From NCBI GenBank assembly GCA_014529385.2, contig CM043966.1, positions 89,286,087 to 89,350,086 of the forward strand: 64,000 nt of DNA, read 5' to 3'. The DNA comes from Adiantum capillus-veneris (lineage: Eukaryota; Streptophyta; Polypodiopsida; Polypodiales; Pteridaceae). Below, piece by piece: positions 1 through 10,253 of this stretch. The notes under the pieces are model-generated. The model did no database searches, was not told the origin of the DNA, and saw only the letters and a list, made by a program, of their open reading frames with translations. Position 1 is the first letter of the stretch; each line of letters opens with the position of its first letter. Both the position numbers and the translations under genes were made by a program.

Positions 1-548
1 AGGAAAATTTTCGAGATTCTTGTGGAACACCGGTTTATCTGTCGCGCCCAATTTAAAAGGGGCCCTTGTGCACTGCGCCTTACTTACCACTCTATTGAAT
101 CTTTTGTGGTGGTCAGGGAACACTGTCACTAGCGTGCGTTTGAGCTTCTCAAACTCGCAGCAGCTCCATATCTACACTTCGAACCATTTGAAACAAAAAT
201 TCGGAAACACTTCTGCATCGGGCCTTACCCAAAACTGTGTATCCCCTTCAACAACATACCGCATTTCTTGCCAGTGGGGCAATTCTTCACCATATTTTCC
301 ATCAAATTTCTTGATCAGTAATCCATTAAGGTCCAAAATGAGAACCCTACGCTGGACGCTCAACGGAGGTGGTGGCCTTGGCCATATCAGTGGGATTCTT
401 TTAATTAGTCTATACCATAGAGGAAACACGAGCACTGCAGGAGACAACAGGCAATTCCATATTGCACGAATGTCAGCCCTGCCATTCTGCTTGTCAGCCC
501 TGAACCTATCTGCAAGGCACCATTCTTCAACTGAAAACATATCTGCAG
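1..548 (-). pseudogene. NIF/FCP1-like HAD phosphatase domain exon, partial, with internal stop
   Basis: Minus-strand reading from 548 down to the window edge encodes a CTD-phosphatase-like (NLI-interacting-factor, HAD superfamily) domain. Visible: the HAD motif I region as VLILDLNGLL, where the usual DxDxT is DxNG (a variant I associate with some plant NIF-family proteins), then VRPDAEVFPNFCFKWFEV, IWSCCE, CTRAPF and DKPVFHKNLE, in the order expected for the family. A TAG at 174..172 falls between WFEV and IWS while homology continues unbroken on both sides in the same frame, so it reads as a nonsense mutation rather than an intron. A pyrimidine-rich stretch ending CAG just upstream (about 537-549) could be the 3' splice site. 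The gene runs off the left edge. Known: family members dephosphorylate serine/threonine in nuclear proteins; activity here is doubtful given the stop and the DxN motif. Confidence 0.6.
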
Positions 549-731
549 ATGCAAAATTACACAAGACTCAAATTTAAATATTCAATTAGGACATATCTAT
601 AGATTGAAATCATACAATAAAAACACACAATGTTCAAAAATTAGGCACAAGATGAAAGAGACGTCGAATGGGAAAGAAAGTTATATTAATTTCAGAAGTG
701 GTTACATAAAAAGAAACATAGGGGGGGCAAA
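549..731. other. Intron or intergenic spacer
   Basis: AT-rich stretch between the phosphatase exon and the stop codon of the next minus-strand gene. No coding pattern, RNA gene or repeat recognised. Confidence 0.4.
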
Positions 732-1716
732 CTATAATCTTTTGCAGGCTCTGGGTTTAGGGTCATAACTTGTGCCGGTATTCTGCATCTCCTTGGTGTC
801 TTCTATGTCCATCTCCTCTTCTGGCTGCCCCTGGGTCTCTTCCTCTTCCTTGCTTTTTTGCTCCATTTCAGGCTTCTCATCTCCAATCTTCTCGATTTTT
901 TTTCTTTTTGCCTTTCTTATATGCTGAGCAAGGGTCTCCTCGGGACTTCCCTCCAGCCTGACATCTATACGACCATCAGTTTTAGAAATTTGTGCAGCAA
1001 AAGATCACTTATTAGAGCCATAATCAATGAAAAAACTTACTCTTGCCACGTTGGCCTCGTTTTCTCGGGGTCTTTGATCTTGTCACCCGCACGCCAGTGT
1101 CTAGCAACACATCGTCTTCCTCATTCTGGGTTTTCCCTTCAGCACCAGTCGTACTCTGCTCCTTTACCTCAAAGTTTTGTTCTTCTTCTGTTGTTTCCGA
1201 AACAGGTTTCTCAGCATTACCAGGGACATTTTCATCAAGCAATACCTCCACAGGTGTCTTGTATGTAGGCGTCACTGCATCGTTACCTTTGTCTTTACCA
1301 GTAGTAGTTCTGAAGCAGCTTGACTCTGAAAAAACATCAGAGAAGGCAAAAATCAACCACCTGAAAAGACATCAGAGAAGACAAAAATCAACCACCTGAT
1401 TATCCATTGAAACAATTTTCTCACTTGTTTTTGGGCATGGTTCAACTGGATTCTTCTTTAGAAGGGATTGGTCTTCTGCAGAAATAAATCCGGGGCAATC
1501 CTTAAGCATGCACTTTCCTTTTTCAGCCAAGTGAGCATAGCAGAATGCATGGTATGCATGTGAACAAGGCAATAGAACAACATGGCTTGAGCGATTGTGA
1601 TCATGAATTTTTACACCACAAGCATTGCACACATCAATGAGAACAACACTATGTCCAGGAGCTGAAACTCGTGCAGGCAAGACTATGGTTTCAGGTAGCA
1701 TTGGTTGACTAATCAT
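732..1716 (-). CDS. RING-like zinc-finger protein, three-exon model
   Basis: Model: exons 1716..1425, 1325..1041 and 964..732 on the minus strand, 269 codons plus TAG. Splice signals seen: donor GTGAGA at 1424, acceptor TTTTCAG ending 1326; donor GTAAGT at 1040, acceptor ATAG ending 965; both junctions are phase 1 and stay open. Exon 1 holds a RING-H2-like cluster: CNAC, then LPCSHAYHAFC, then CMLKDC. The last pair is C-x4-C instead of the canonical C-x2-C. Exon 2 is acidic with a basic VTRSKTPRKRG patch; exon 3 is Lys/Glu-rich (KAKRKKIEK) and looks nuclear. The ATG at 1716 is chosen because the same frame meets TGA at 1755..1753 upstream, although protein-like sequence (NLGLYVTFV) and an acceptor (CCTACAG ending 1778) lie beyond it. 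So the real gene may start further upstream and be broken by that stop. Function not assignable; a ubiquitin-ligase role is only inference. Confidence 0.5.
1326..1395. repeat. 35-bp tandem duplication at a 3' splice site
   Basis: Two adjacent 35-bp units (1326-1360, 1361-1395) differ at about two positions. On the minus strand each unit ends TTTTCAG, so the intron carries two successive candidate acceptors. Confidence 0.85.
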
Positions 1717-1809
1717 GTCTGTCACAAACGTGACATAGAGACCAAGGTTTCCTCACGGTCCAAGCATTTGGATAATTCTTCCTGTAGGCAAGAGACCTCT
1801 ATTATCAGA

Positions 1810-2290
1810 CAATGTCAAACAGGTTTAAAATTGGTATGAATGCTTGAAAATCGGTATAATGATGTTATCATACCGGTATGATTACATCCTGCTGGTATGA
1901 TGTTATCCCACCGATATAATGTTATTATACTGGATAGTATAACATCATACCGGTAGGATAACATCTAGTAACATCATACCGGTAGGATAACAGTATACCG
2001 GAAGCATAACATCAAATTGGTTGGATTTTATCATACCGGTTGGATCTAACCATACCGATCGGATGTAACCATACCAGTAGGATGTTATCATACCGGTAGG
2101 ATTATCTCCTAAATCCTATGGGTAAGATAACATCCTACTGGTAGGATATAATCATACCGTTAGGATGTAATCATACCGGCAGGGTATAATCCTACCGGTA
2201 TGATAACATCCTACCGGTATTTTCATCTACCCTTACCGAATATGATATAATCCTACCGGTATGAAAAATCATACCGTATGGTACTTTGCA
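1810..2290. repeat. Degenerate minisatellite built on ACCGGT
   Basis: Many diverged copies of a roughly 15-25 bp unit around cataccggtaggat, in both orientations because the core ACCGGT is self-complementary, joined by ataacatc/gtaatcat linkers. It lies between the RING-like gene and the 2328-3320 gene, probably in an intron or spacer. Confidence 0.85.
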
Positions 2291-2327
2291 GGTATTATAC
2301 TACAATCAGATGGAGTTAAAAGCATCC

Positions 2328-3320
2328 CTATGTCTGCTGTAGGGTGGCTTTTGCTTGGTCAAATTTTTCTTGGAGGCTGTCAAGCAAGCCTGTTGGTACA
2401 TTGGCATCATCAGGGAAGTGCATTCGGATGGTGTCAAGGGCACCCTCGCAACGGTGCACATTAGCAACAGATTTGACCACTAAATCCTTAGCCTTCTGAC
2501 ACTCGGCTGATACATTGTCATGAGATTTTCTAACCTCAACAAGAAGTTCTTGCAAGGAAGTGGATACTTCAACACTAAACGTAGACTGAGTGATCGCAAA
2601 AAGTCCACTTTTGACTGGTGTACTTCCGGATGGGGTATTTACTAAAAAGATGGCAGAACCACTTGGGGTTCCTGTGGATACTTGGGAAGTCTCTAACTTC
2701 CATTGTTCTCTTTTCCTATCTAAGTGACCTTCATTGGTCACATTCTTCACCACCTCAGATGCAAACGCAGCCCACTTTACCGGACCTGTGCATACGAAAT
2801 AAACATATCCGCGTGCAAACTTGACTCCCAACAGATAGTTTGGTGGTTTGGATTGGTACACCTGCTTGTAGAGCTGGTAGAGTGCCTTGTAGTGATCCGG
2901 CCTTGCTATTTTTATCGGCACTTTTTTCTCCTTCACTGGAAGACACGTGAAAACTTTCATCCAGTCGGATATGGGCACATCTGCATCTGTCAACTTCCTA
3001 ACATCTTTCCCCTCAAGACTTAACCCATATTCCCTGTGAAAATCCTCCTTTGTCGTGCAGAATGCCTTTAATGGCACCTCCACATCCTTGGGGTGAACAA
3101 AGCGGATGATTTTGGGAGGAGGCTGTAACTTTTGTCTCTGAAAGGAATAAATCCATATTCATTACTCAATGTATCCACACCTCAGTACTCTACTACACAT
3201 ACAGGTCCGCTGTACACAACATAGAGAGAGACAGAGAGAGGTGACATTTCGTGGTCGGGTCTTTGTGGGGGAGACCTGTCGGGCTACATTCCTTGGGCTC
3301 TTTCTTAGGTTGCTATCCAT
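2328..3320 (-). CDS. Unknown protein with C-terminal coiled coil, two-exon model
   Basis: Model: exon 1 3320..3276 (MDSNLRKSPRNVARQ), intron 3275..3138, exon 2 3137..2328 ending TAG, 284 residues. Splice signals: donor CAG|GT and acceptor ATTCCTTTCAG|A, phase 0. Exon 2 begins RQKLQPPPKIIRFVHPKDV and is open for 269 codons, the longest open frame of this part of the window. The first half is globular-looking (FARGYVYFVCTGPVKW); the last ~80 residues are charged and helical (SLQELLVEVRKSHDNV ... LQEKFDQAKATLQQ), compatible with a coiled coil. I do not recognise the family. The gene is co-oriented with, and about 0.5 kb upstream of, the RING-like gene, separated by the ACCGGT minisatellite. They may be parts of a single longer gene if the TAG at 2330..2328 is secondary. 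Exon 1 is supported only by phase and splice consensus. Confidence 0.45.
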
Positions 3321-3625
3321 AGCGAAGGATAAGCAGCGTGCACAGGGGGCTGTAGAGTGAGCTGAGAAAGGTGCAGAAGGAGAAAGGCGCAAAGATACAA
3401 AGAAGTCACAGTCATGAAAACATTCGACTGAACATTCGTTCTGACGTGGGCTCCACACGTGTTTTTGAATCCTCCACATGATTTTTAAGATTTTGTATCC
3501 TCCACACGAATATTTAATTCAAACAATTCTTGCCCATAACACCAGTTTCATACCCCCTAAATTTTAAGCCTCCAAAAGAAAATTCAACCGGTTAAAACCG
3601 GGCCACCTATTCATGCATCCACCCA
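3321..3625. other. 5' flank of the unknown gene, no further gene seen
   Basis: Holds the likely promoter/5' UTR side of the minus-strand gene. No coding, repeat or RNA gene recognised before the LTR begins at 3626. Confidence 0.35.
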
Positions 3626-4375
3626 TGACCTAACTGATTCCTAGGGGTTTGAAAATATGCATCATTGTGGATTATGCATAAATATAATACATGGATATAA
3701 TGGGAAAAAACAGGCTAGTATATATAAACAATTTATGAAATCTAGAATAGTGTCAGCTATATATAAATATAAAATGGAAAAAAGATATATGAAAATATAA
3801 AAAATCAAATGAGGGGACCCTCATTTGTTTTTATTGAAGTATATTTACTTACAAGAGATAAGAAAAAATACCTCTAAGAAATAGGAATTTAGTGAAAGGC
3901 AATGATTGATGGTGAACGGTATTTTTGAGGTTTTTCCTTGGAGTGGATCCTCGCCCAAAAATAATCAAAGTTTGCATGAAATGGTTTTTTGTAGAATAAA
4001 TAGGTAAGAAAGATTATGGTAATGGTGAGTCAATGTACATAGCATACAGAGGAAAATAACGCACACCTAGGTAGAAATATTTAAATAAATACCAAAATAA
4101 TTATGAAAATTTCCTACATTTAGGCTCTATGTACAATGAAATATATACACACAAATGGGTCATAATATGTTTATTTTTTTATTTTATTTATTTTTTTGGC
4201 TTAACTAGCCCAAATTACTAGGTAGCTGAGGGTTGTAAGGAGATATGGGAAAAATTCCCTAACTCACACACGTCTATGTACAGTGAAAAGGTAAGAATAG
4301 CCACAATGTTATGTGATTTTGGTAGGGTGAGGTAACTAACTATGGCAATTACGAAGAGCCGAAAAACGGCTATCA
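3626..4375 (-). repeat. 3' LTR of the Tat element
   Basis: 750 bp; near-identical to 12267-12971 apart from about 45 extra bases (a T-rich stretch near 4150-4205) and scattered substitutions. The boundary is set where similarity to the other copy stops on both sides, at TG and CA. Confidence 0.93.
3806..3827. other. Perfect hairpin inside the LTR
   Basis: caaatgaggg / ccctcatttg, a 10-bp perfect inverted repeat with a 2-base loop, followed by a T-run. Conserved at 12448-12469 in the other LTR. Confidence 0.85.
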
Positions 4376-4388
4376 TTATCCCTCCCCC
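4376..4388 (-). other. Polypurine tract of the Tat element
   Basis: Minus strand GGGGGAGGGATAA directly upstream of the 3' LTR start; the expected plus-strand DNA priming site. Confidence 0.85.
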
Positions 4389-4442
4389 AAGATGATGGTA
4401 TATTCATGTACCATCATAAAGCATCTTGTCCAAAGAGAGTGC

Positions 4443-5860
4443 TTATGAGTCGTTGACAAGATTTTCATTGTTTGGCCCCTTGGCATTTTGGCTCGAGTTA
4501 CACTCATGGCTTATGCAACAAAAGTGACATGAGAAAGTCTCTCTTTGACAATTCTTCGGTAGATCCTTTGGAAGAAGAGGACTCAAATAGGGCTTTAGAC
4601 GATACCCGTTTACCTTCCTGGAGTGCTCTTTACCATTCAAGTCCATAAGCTGATAGTAACTTGAATTGAAAGCCTTCTTGACTATGTATGGTCCTTGCCA
4701 TCTAGTTTCAAACTTGGCATCAAAATGATTGTCAAGTCAATTGTCATACCTTAGCACAAGGTCTCCTTCCTTGATGCCTTTGTCCTTCAATTTCTTGTCG
4801 AGATTTTCTTTCACTTCTATGGCTTTCCTTTTGTAGCACTCGTAAGCTGCTTCTCTTTTCCACTCAAGCTCCACTAATGTAAGAAGTCGATCCATCCTTA
4901 CCTCTTGATCATCTTGTGCACCTTTTCCATGAAGCCGCATTGTTGGAATGTTGAGCTCGATAGGCTGCAAAGACTCTTGACCATAGACCAAGTGAAAGGG
5001 TGTGAACTCCGTGGCTTCCCTATATGTGGTTCGATATGCCCACAAGGCACCATCCAAGAAGTCATCCCATAACTTTGTTTTGTTTTGCACCATCTTTCTA
5101 ATGATGCCCGGCGCAATGACACCATTAGCCTTCTCCACCAAACCATTTGACTGTGGGTAGTGGGTGTGCTATGACGATGTAGAATGTGAAGCTCTTCACA
5201 AACTTCTGTGAGTAAACCCTTCTTGAACCCTGGACCATTATCCAAAACAATCTCTAGAGGTGTGCCAAATCTACAACAAATATTAGTGTAGACAAACCTG
5301 CTCACTGTTTTCCCATTTACCCTTGCCACACATTGAGCCTCTACCCACCTAGTCATGTAATCTACAGCCACTAGAATGTAGAGTTTACCATTTTTTATTC
5401 TAGGAAGAGGACCCATAGCATCAATACCCCATTTTTCAAAGGGTCCATTGGCAAGCACTATTTGCCTCAAACCATGTACGAGCCTTTTATTTCCATTTAC
5501 ATGACAGTTGTGACAACTTTTACACCAATTTTGGACATCCACATGCAAGCTTGGCCAAACATATCCCGTAAACAAAATATTCTTCACAGTTAATTCTTGG
5601 GCAAAATGACCGTCGCATGCCTCTTCATGCAAACCTTTTAAAATGGCGAGAATTTCCTCAATAGTTGGTACTCTTCTACACACTTGATCCTTCGCTCTTT
5701 GATAGAGGGATCCTTCTAGGAAGAGATAGAAACTTGCCTTCTTCATGAGTCTCCTTTTCTGAGCTTTAGTGAAGTCTTCTGGAAACTCGCCCCTCAAAAT
5801 GTAGCCAATAATGGGAGCCAATGACTTCAATCCTTGGTATCTCTATTGCTTGACAACTGC
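4443..5860 (-). pseudogene. Integrase of the Tat element, frameshifted
   Basis: Read on the minus strand from about 5830: an H2C2-type zinc region (HEEACDGHFAQ ... WCKSCHNCHV), then the catalytic core with WGIDAMGPLP (first Asp) and VLDNGPGF (second Asp). The frame changes near 5140, and the C-terminal part continues as FLDGALWAYRTTYREATEFTPF, a basic helical region and a GPY/F-like module (QGPYIVKKAF near 4690) ending about 4443. The third catalytic residue region is at the frameshift (HSQMVWWRRL replaces the usual NGxVE). It would insert cDNA into the genome if intact; it is broken here. Confidence 0.85.
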
Positions 5861-5869
5861 TACCACCAT

Positions 5870-6255
5870 GACGACCTACGCTTCTTTCTCAACACATGTA
5901 ACTTCTCGTTGTGCAAGTAAATCAGCATCTTCATTTTGTTTCCTAGGAATATGATATAGTTGCACTTCTTCAAACCGATTAAACAACCTACAAATGGCAT
6001 GAACTTTTGCCTAAAGCTTTCATTCTTGCATGCCTAAATGCCTAAAATTTGGTTCACAATGAGAAGTGCATCCCCCTTTACCATGAGACGTTGTATACCT
6101 TGGCCAATGCACATCTTTAAACCATGAAGTAGTGTGTCGTATTCTACTTCATTATTGCTAGTTGAGCCTGGTAGATTGACCTTCTCTTTCATGATCACCT
6201 CTCCACTTGGGTTGAGCAATACTAGCCCTCCCCCTGCTTTTCTTGTGGCTCAAAG
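5870..6255 (-). pseudogene. Second (archaeal-type) RNase H of the Tat element
   Basis: The segment starts FFDGA (6250s), passes through a stop, then VILLNPSGEVIMK-like sequence, STSNNEVEYDTLLHGL and VKGDALLIVNQ. These are the D...E...D blocks of the additional RNase H found in Tat elements. It lies between the ordinary RNase H and integrase, where this lineage carries it. Stops at both ends of the domain show decay. Confidence 0.8.
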
Positions 6256-8049
6256 AAAAGCTCCATCAAAGAACAAGGTAAAAGAATTAGGAATACTTTT
6301 TGGTGGTGGCAATGGTAGGGTCTTTACTTCAGAAACCTTAATGTCCTTTTCATGTACCCTATAAGTGAGAATCCTTGCCAATTGTGCATGCACACTATCT
6401 TCTACCTTGAAAGAGTATTGGAACTCTTGCAACTCCATAATCCACTTTGAGATCCTAGTACTAAGATTCAATTGAGATGACACCCAAGGGAACAAATTTT
6501 CTGCAGTGAGAATTACAAAAGGTTTTGGTAGCAAGTAGGATCTAAATTTCCTCACCGCAAACATGAGAGAAAGCATCATAAGTTCTGCCTCTGTGTAGCC
6601 TCTCTCCAAAGCATTCATGACCCTACTAGCAAAGTAGATGGGTCTCATCTTGGTACTATGGGGATCTTGTTGTAGCAAAACAACACCAATTGTTTCTTTT
6701 CCAACGCTAGAGCTACCAAAAAAATGTGTACTCCCAACAAGGAGGCATGAGTGTTGGTAGCTCTGACAGAATGACTTTGATGTTACAAAAATATTCTTCA
6801 AGCTCATTAGACCAAACAAACTCGACTTGTTGCTCAACTTTTGCAAAGGGTGAAGTAACTCTGAGGCTGTGTGACATATACTTCACCTTTTGAATGAATG
6901 AGATGACCTCCTTAAGACTCTTCGGTGACGATAACTCAATAAGAGCCATTGACTTTGAAGGATCCACCTTGATTCCTTTTTAAGAAACTTTGTGACCAAG
7001 CAAGATCACTTCATCCTCATCTATGTGGCACTTGTCAGGGTTGAGTTGACCTCCCATGTCATAGAGCTTCTTCAAACCTTCTTCTACCCTTTGTAGATGT
7101 AATGATTTTGAACTATAAATGCAGAAGTCATCAATGAACACCCTAATTGACTTTCCAAAGAATGCTTGAAACACCATGTTCATGAAATGTTGGAAAGTTA
7201 CAGGAGCATTTGTCAGGCCAAATGGCATGACTCTGAAAGCATAACAACCCAAGGAGTGATGAAGGTTGTTTTCAACTGATCCTCCAATGCAATCCCTATT
7301 TGAAAGTAACCTGAGTAGCCATCACACACGGTGTACTTATCGTGACTAGCTACTTCATTTAGTATCTCATCCTGAAATGGGAGGGGAAAGTGATCTCTTT
7401 TTGTTGCCTCATTTAGTGGACGATAATCCACACACACCCTCCACTTGCCATTTTTCTTGGGAGTGACAACAATGGGAGAGACCCACTCCGAATTCTCCAT
7501 TGGATAAATAAAACCTGCTGCTAGAAGCTTTCTTACCTCCTTAAGTAAAGCATACTCCTTGATGACTCCTAGCCTTCGTAGCTTTTGAGATTTAGGTTTG
7601 GCCTCTGACTTTAGCTCGATCTTGTGTTGGACATCATCTACTCCACGCACGTCGGTGCAGTCTTTAGCAAAAAACTTAGAAAATTTCCTTAACACACCTT
7701 TGAACTCCTCTCTTTCATCCTTTGTAAGTGTTGTAGACAACATACCTTCTAACATTCCTTCATCTTCCACATTTTGGTTCTCTTGGGAACCTACCTCCTC
7801 CAAACCTTGACATGAGGTCTCTTGGTTGGTTGGCTTAAACCTTACCCCCATGACTTCGATGGAAGACTCCTCTTCAGTAATGCTGCCGCTACTTTCTTCT
7901 TCTGAAGTGTTATCGGTCCAATCTTCTTCCGTCTCACTTTGAGATGATTCTTCATGGAGCTCCTCTTGGTGTTGCTCCTTCATGTCAAATACAACCTTCT
8001 TATGATTGCCATTCCTGCAAATTAATTTTCCACTCTCCCAATCCTGCAA
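6256..8049 (-). pseudogene. Reverse transcriptase and first RNase H of the Tat element
   Basis: RT fingers and palm: GFIYPMENSEWVSPIVV, KKNGKWRVCVDYRPLN and CDGYSGYFQI, then after a frame change near 7230 MPFGLTNAPVTFQHF and the catalytic box FIDDFCIYS (family norm YxDD, here FIDD) and LLGHKVS. The connection and RNase H follow (GVVLLQQDP, YFASRVMNALERGYTEAELMM). At least two frame changes (about 7230 and 6850) break the ORF. The N-terminal ~100 residues are Glu/Ser-rich and unlike the catalytic part. Confidence 0.88.
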
Positions 8050-8052
8050 AGC

Positions 8053-8580
8053 TCACATTTTCATTAGCCATGGTCTTCCTAGGATAAATGGATTACCACT
8101 TCCCTTGGTCAACATAACATAAAAATCCACCGCCTTCTTAATGCCAAAGGCCTCTACAAAGACATTTTTACAAATGCCTACACACCTGGCCTTGCTATTG
8201 TTTGCCATCTTGACTTTGATTTTAGGTGTCTCATGGATGTGCATGCCTAGTCTTTGCATGAGTCCCTCTGTCATGATGCAAATTTGTGCACCCCCATCCA
8301 CTAGACCTTTCCTAACCAATCTCCCTCTGATGTAACAATCTAGCACATGTGTAATGTCTTCATTCATTTTAGCTTGTGTAATTTTTACAACAGACACACT
8401 CTCTTTTACCTTTATCGTAGTGCTAACTGCCCTTGTTAAATCCCTCCTAATATGTGGACATAATGCAAGAAATTGAGGCCATGAGATATCAGGACCCTTA
8501 CCTCTCATGTCTTCCAACAAGTTGTAAAGAGCCATACCATGTCCAAGAGGAAAGTCTTGGAGGTTAATACGACGTGGCAT
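8053..8580 (-). pseudogene. Aspartic protease of the Tat element
   Basis: Retropepsin-type domain: GLVDGGAQICIMTEGLM carries the catalytic Asp in DGG form, a variant usual in the Tat/Athila clade, and NPFILGRPWL is the C-terminal hydrophobic-Gly motif. It sits between the zinc knuckle of gag and RT. A stop separates it from the RT frame. Confidence 0.8.
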
Positions 8581-9674
8581 CCTCTTGGTTTCCTTGGTCT
8601 CCTTTGCCTTCTTTTCTCGTCCATGGTCACTTTGTGACGTAACTCCTTCTTTCTCCTTACCTTTCCTTGGCCACGCTTAATGCCATTTGCTTCCAGGTCA
8701 ACCTCATTGGAATTTTTCACCTCTACCACATGCACATTTGGGTCTGGCAAAGGTGGAACTCCATCCACTCCTTGTGGAGGTGGTCTTGCTCCATTTGGCC
8801 TTTGTAGAAGCCGTGGTTGTTGACTAGCTCCTTTACCTGCATTCATCACTGGGTAGTTCAAGTTAGGTCTCCCTGGATCCCCACAGGGCCAAGGACAATT
8901 ATACATCCCATGTCCAGACTCTCTACAATTCCAAAATTGCAAGACTCTCCTAGGTCATGGTGGATCTCGCTCTTCTAACTTCTTTGCTTGTCCCTTGGGA
9001 CCTACCGCTTGTGCAAGGTGAATTGACAAGTTACTTAAGGATTCATTTAACTTTTTAATTACCTCTGTTGTTACCTCCGGAATCTCTCTAGATGTTGATG
9101 CTTGCAATTTTCCCTTAGGTCTAGGACCCTCTATTGGAACCTCTCCTCTTAGACACTTGAGTTTCCTATACTTCTCAACAGCCCTAGTTTCAACTGCGTC
9201 AAAGGTAGCAGGTGCACCCGCCTCAACTTTTATCTTGAGTGTGGGAAAGAGACCGGCTATGTAGCTCTCCTTCTTTAGGAACTCTGCACCATCACCAGGG
9301 TTAGCAACATTTCTCACCCATACAGCCCAAAGACGTAGAAACTCTTGTTTATACATGTAGTAGTCATCTAAGTCTTTTTGTTTGTGAGAAACAATGTCTT
9401 GCCATAGCTTTTGAGTGTTTTGGGGATTAAATAAGTATCACTTGAAATGATTCACAACTTTCGTGTAATTCCCTTTAACTTCCTCAGGCAAAGAGTTAAA
9501 CCAAGTGCTAGCATCTTTCCTAAGGACCACCTCAAACATTTCTACACGTTCTTGATCAGTTACTATCCTCTTGATACGGCAAGACATCTTGAAATTTGCT
9601 AAAAATAATTATGCATCTTCTCCAGGCTCTCCAAAGAAAAGAGGATATCCGGACAATTGGCGTTGGGCCTCCAT
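8505..9674 (-). pseudogene. Gag of the Tat element
   Basis: Start ATG at 9674 (MEAQRQLSGYPLFFGEPG), followed by the capsid-type block (LRKDASTWFNSLPEEVKG ... WQDIVSHKQ), then a basic tail. Two in-frame stops occur in the first 90 codons. The zinc knuckle near 8930 reads FWNCRESGHGMYNC: the first Cys of C-x2-C-x4-H-x4-C is Phe. The last part is basic (RRKKELRHK) and overlaps the protease frame. Confidence 0.78.
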
Positions 9675-9761
9675 TGAATCAGTTTCAAAGTGAGAACACG
9701 TTTTTGTTTTTCCTTTCTTTAAAAGATTTACACAATAATATTTTCTAAAATGCAATCTATT

Positions 9762-10253
9762 CTACAACAAAATAAAAATATTCACATCAAATGACCTATG
9801 ATAATCAATAAGAGGTAGGATGACATGGTTTGGTGACGCGAGAATTTCTCCTACTCTTTGGGCACCAAACATGAACACCATACGTTGTTGAAAATGGATT
9901 TTTCTACTAATTGCAATGTTTATTCTAATGTGAGGAGTGAAATGGAAGGGAAAAACCTCTATTCCTGGGCCATTATCCATGGTCTATGCATGACCTAATT
10001 CTTAAAACAAAAAAAAAATATAGACGTCCAAACTAAGGTCGTACCTAATGAGAGGCAAAATAAAAGGATTTACTGAAGCGTTTATCTTGGCCAACCTAAG
10101 AGGGCCCAAAATTCTATAAATTACTTGTTGAAATTGCAACTTAGTACTAACAATTATGTGCACCTTTTGCCTTGCAATGGGAATAAAAGGATCGTAAAAA
10201 TTCTCGTGATTCATGCAAGCTACTTGATTATGATAAAGGTTGAGCCTACACAA
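9762..10253 (-). repeat. Two diverged copies of a ~230-bp unit
   Basis: Frames 9980..9762 and 10253..10002 encode alignable peptides (FQQ...ILASPNHVILPLIDY versus FQQ...INASVNPFILPLIRY, both ending DV.IF). An old tandem duplication inside the leader; whether it is translated is unknown. Confidence 0.55.

Noticed and set aside
20-577. 185-codon plus-strand frame at the left edge
   Set aside because: Antisense shadow of the NIF/FCP1-like exon, which has real family motifs.
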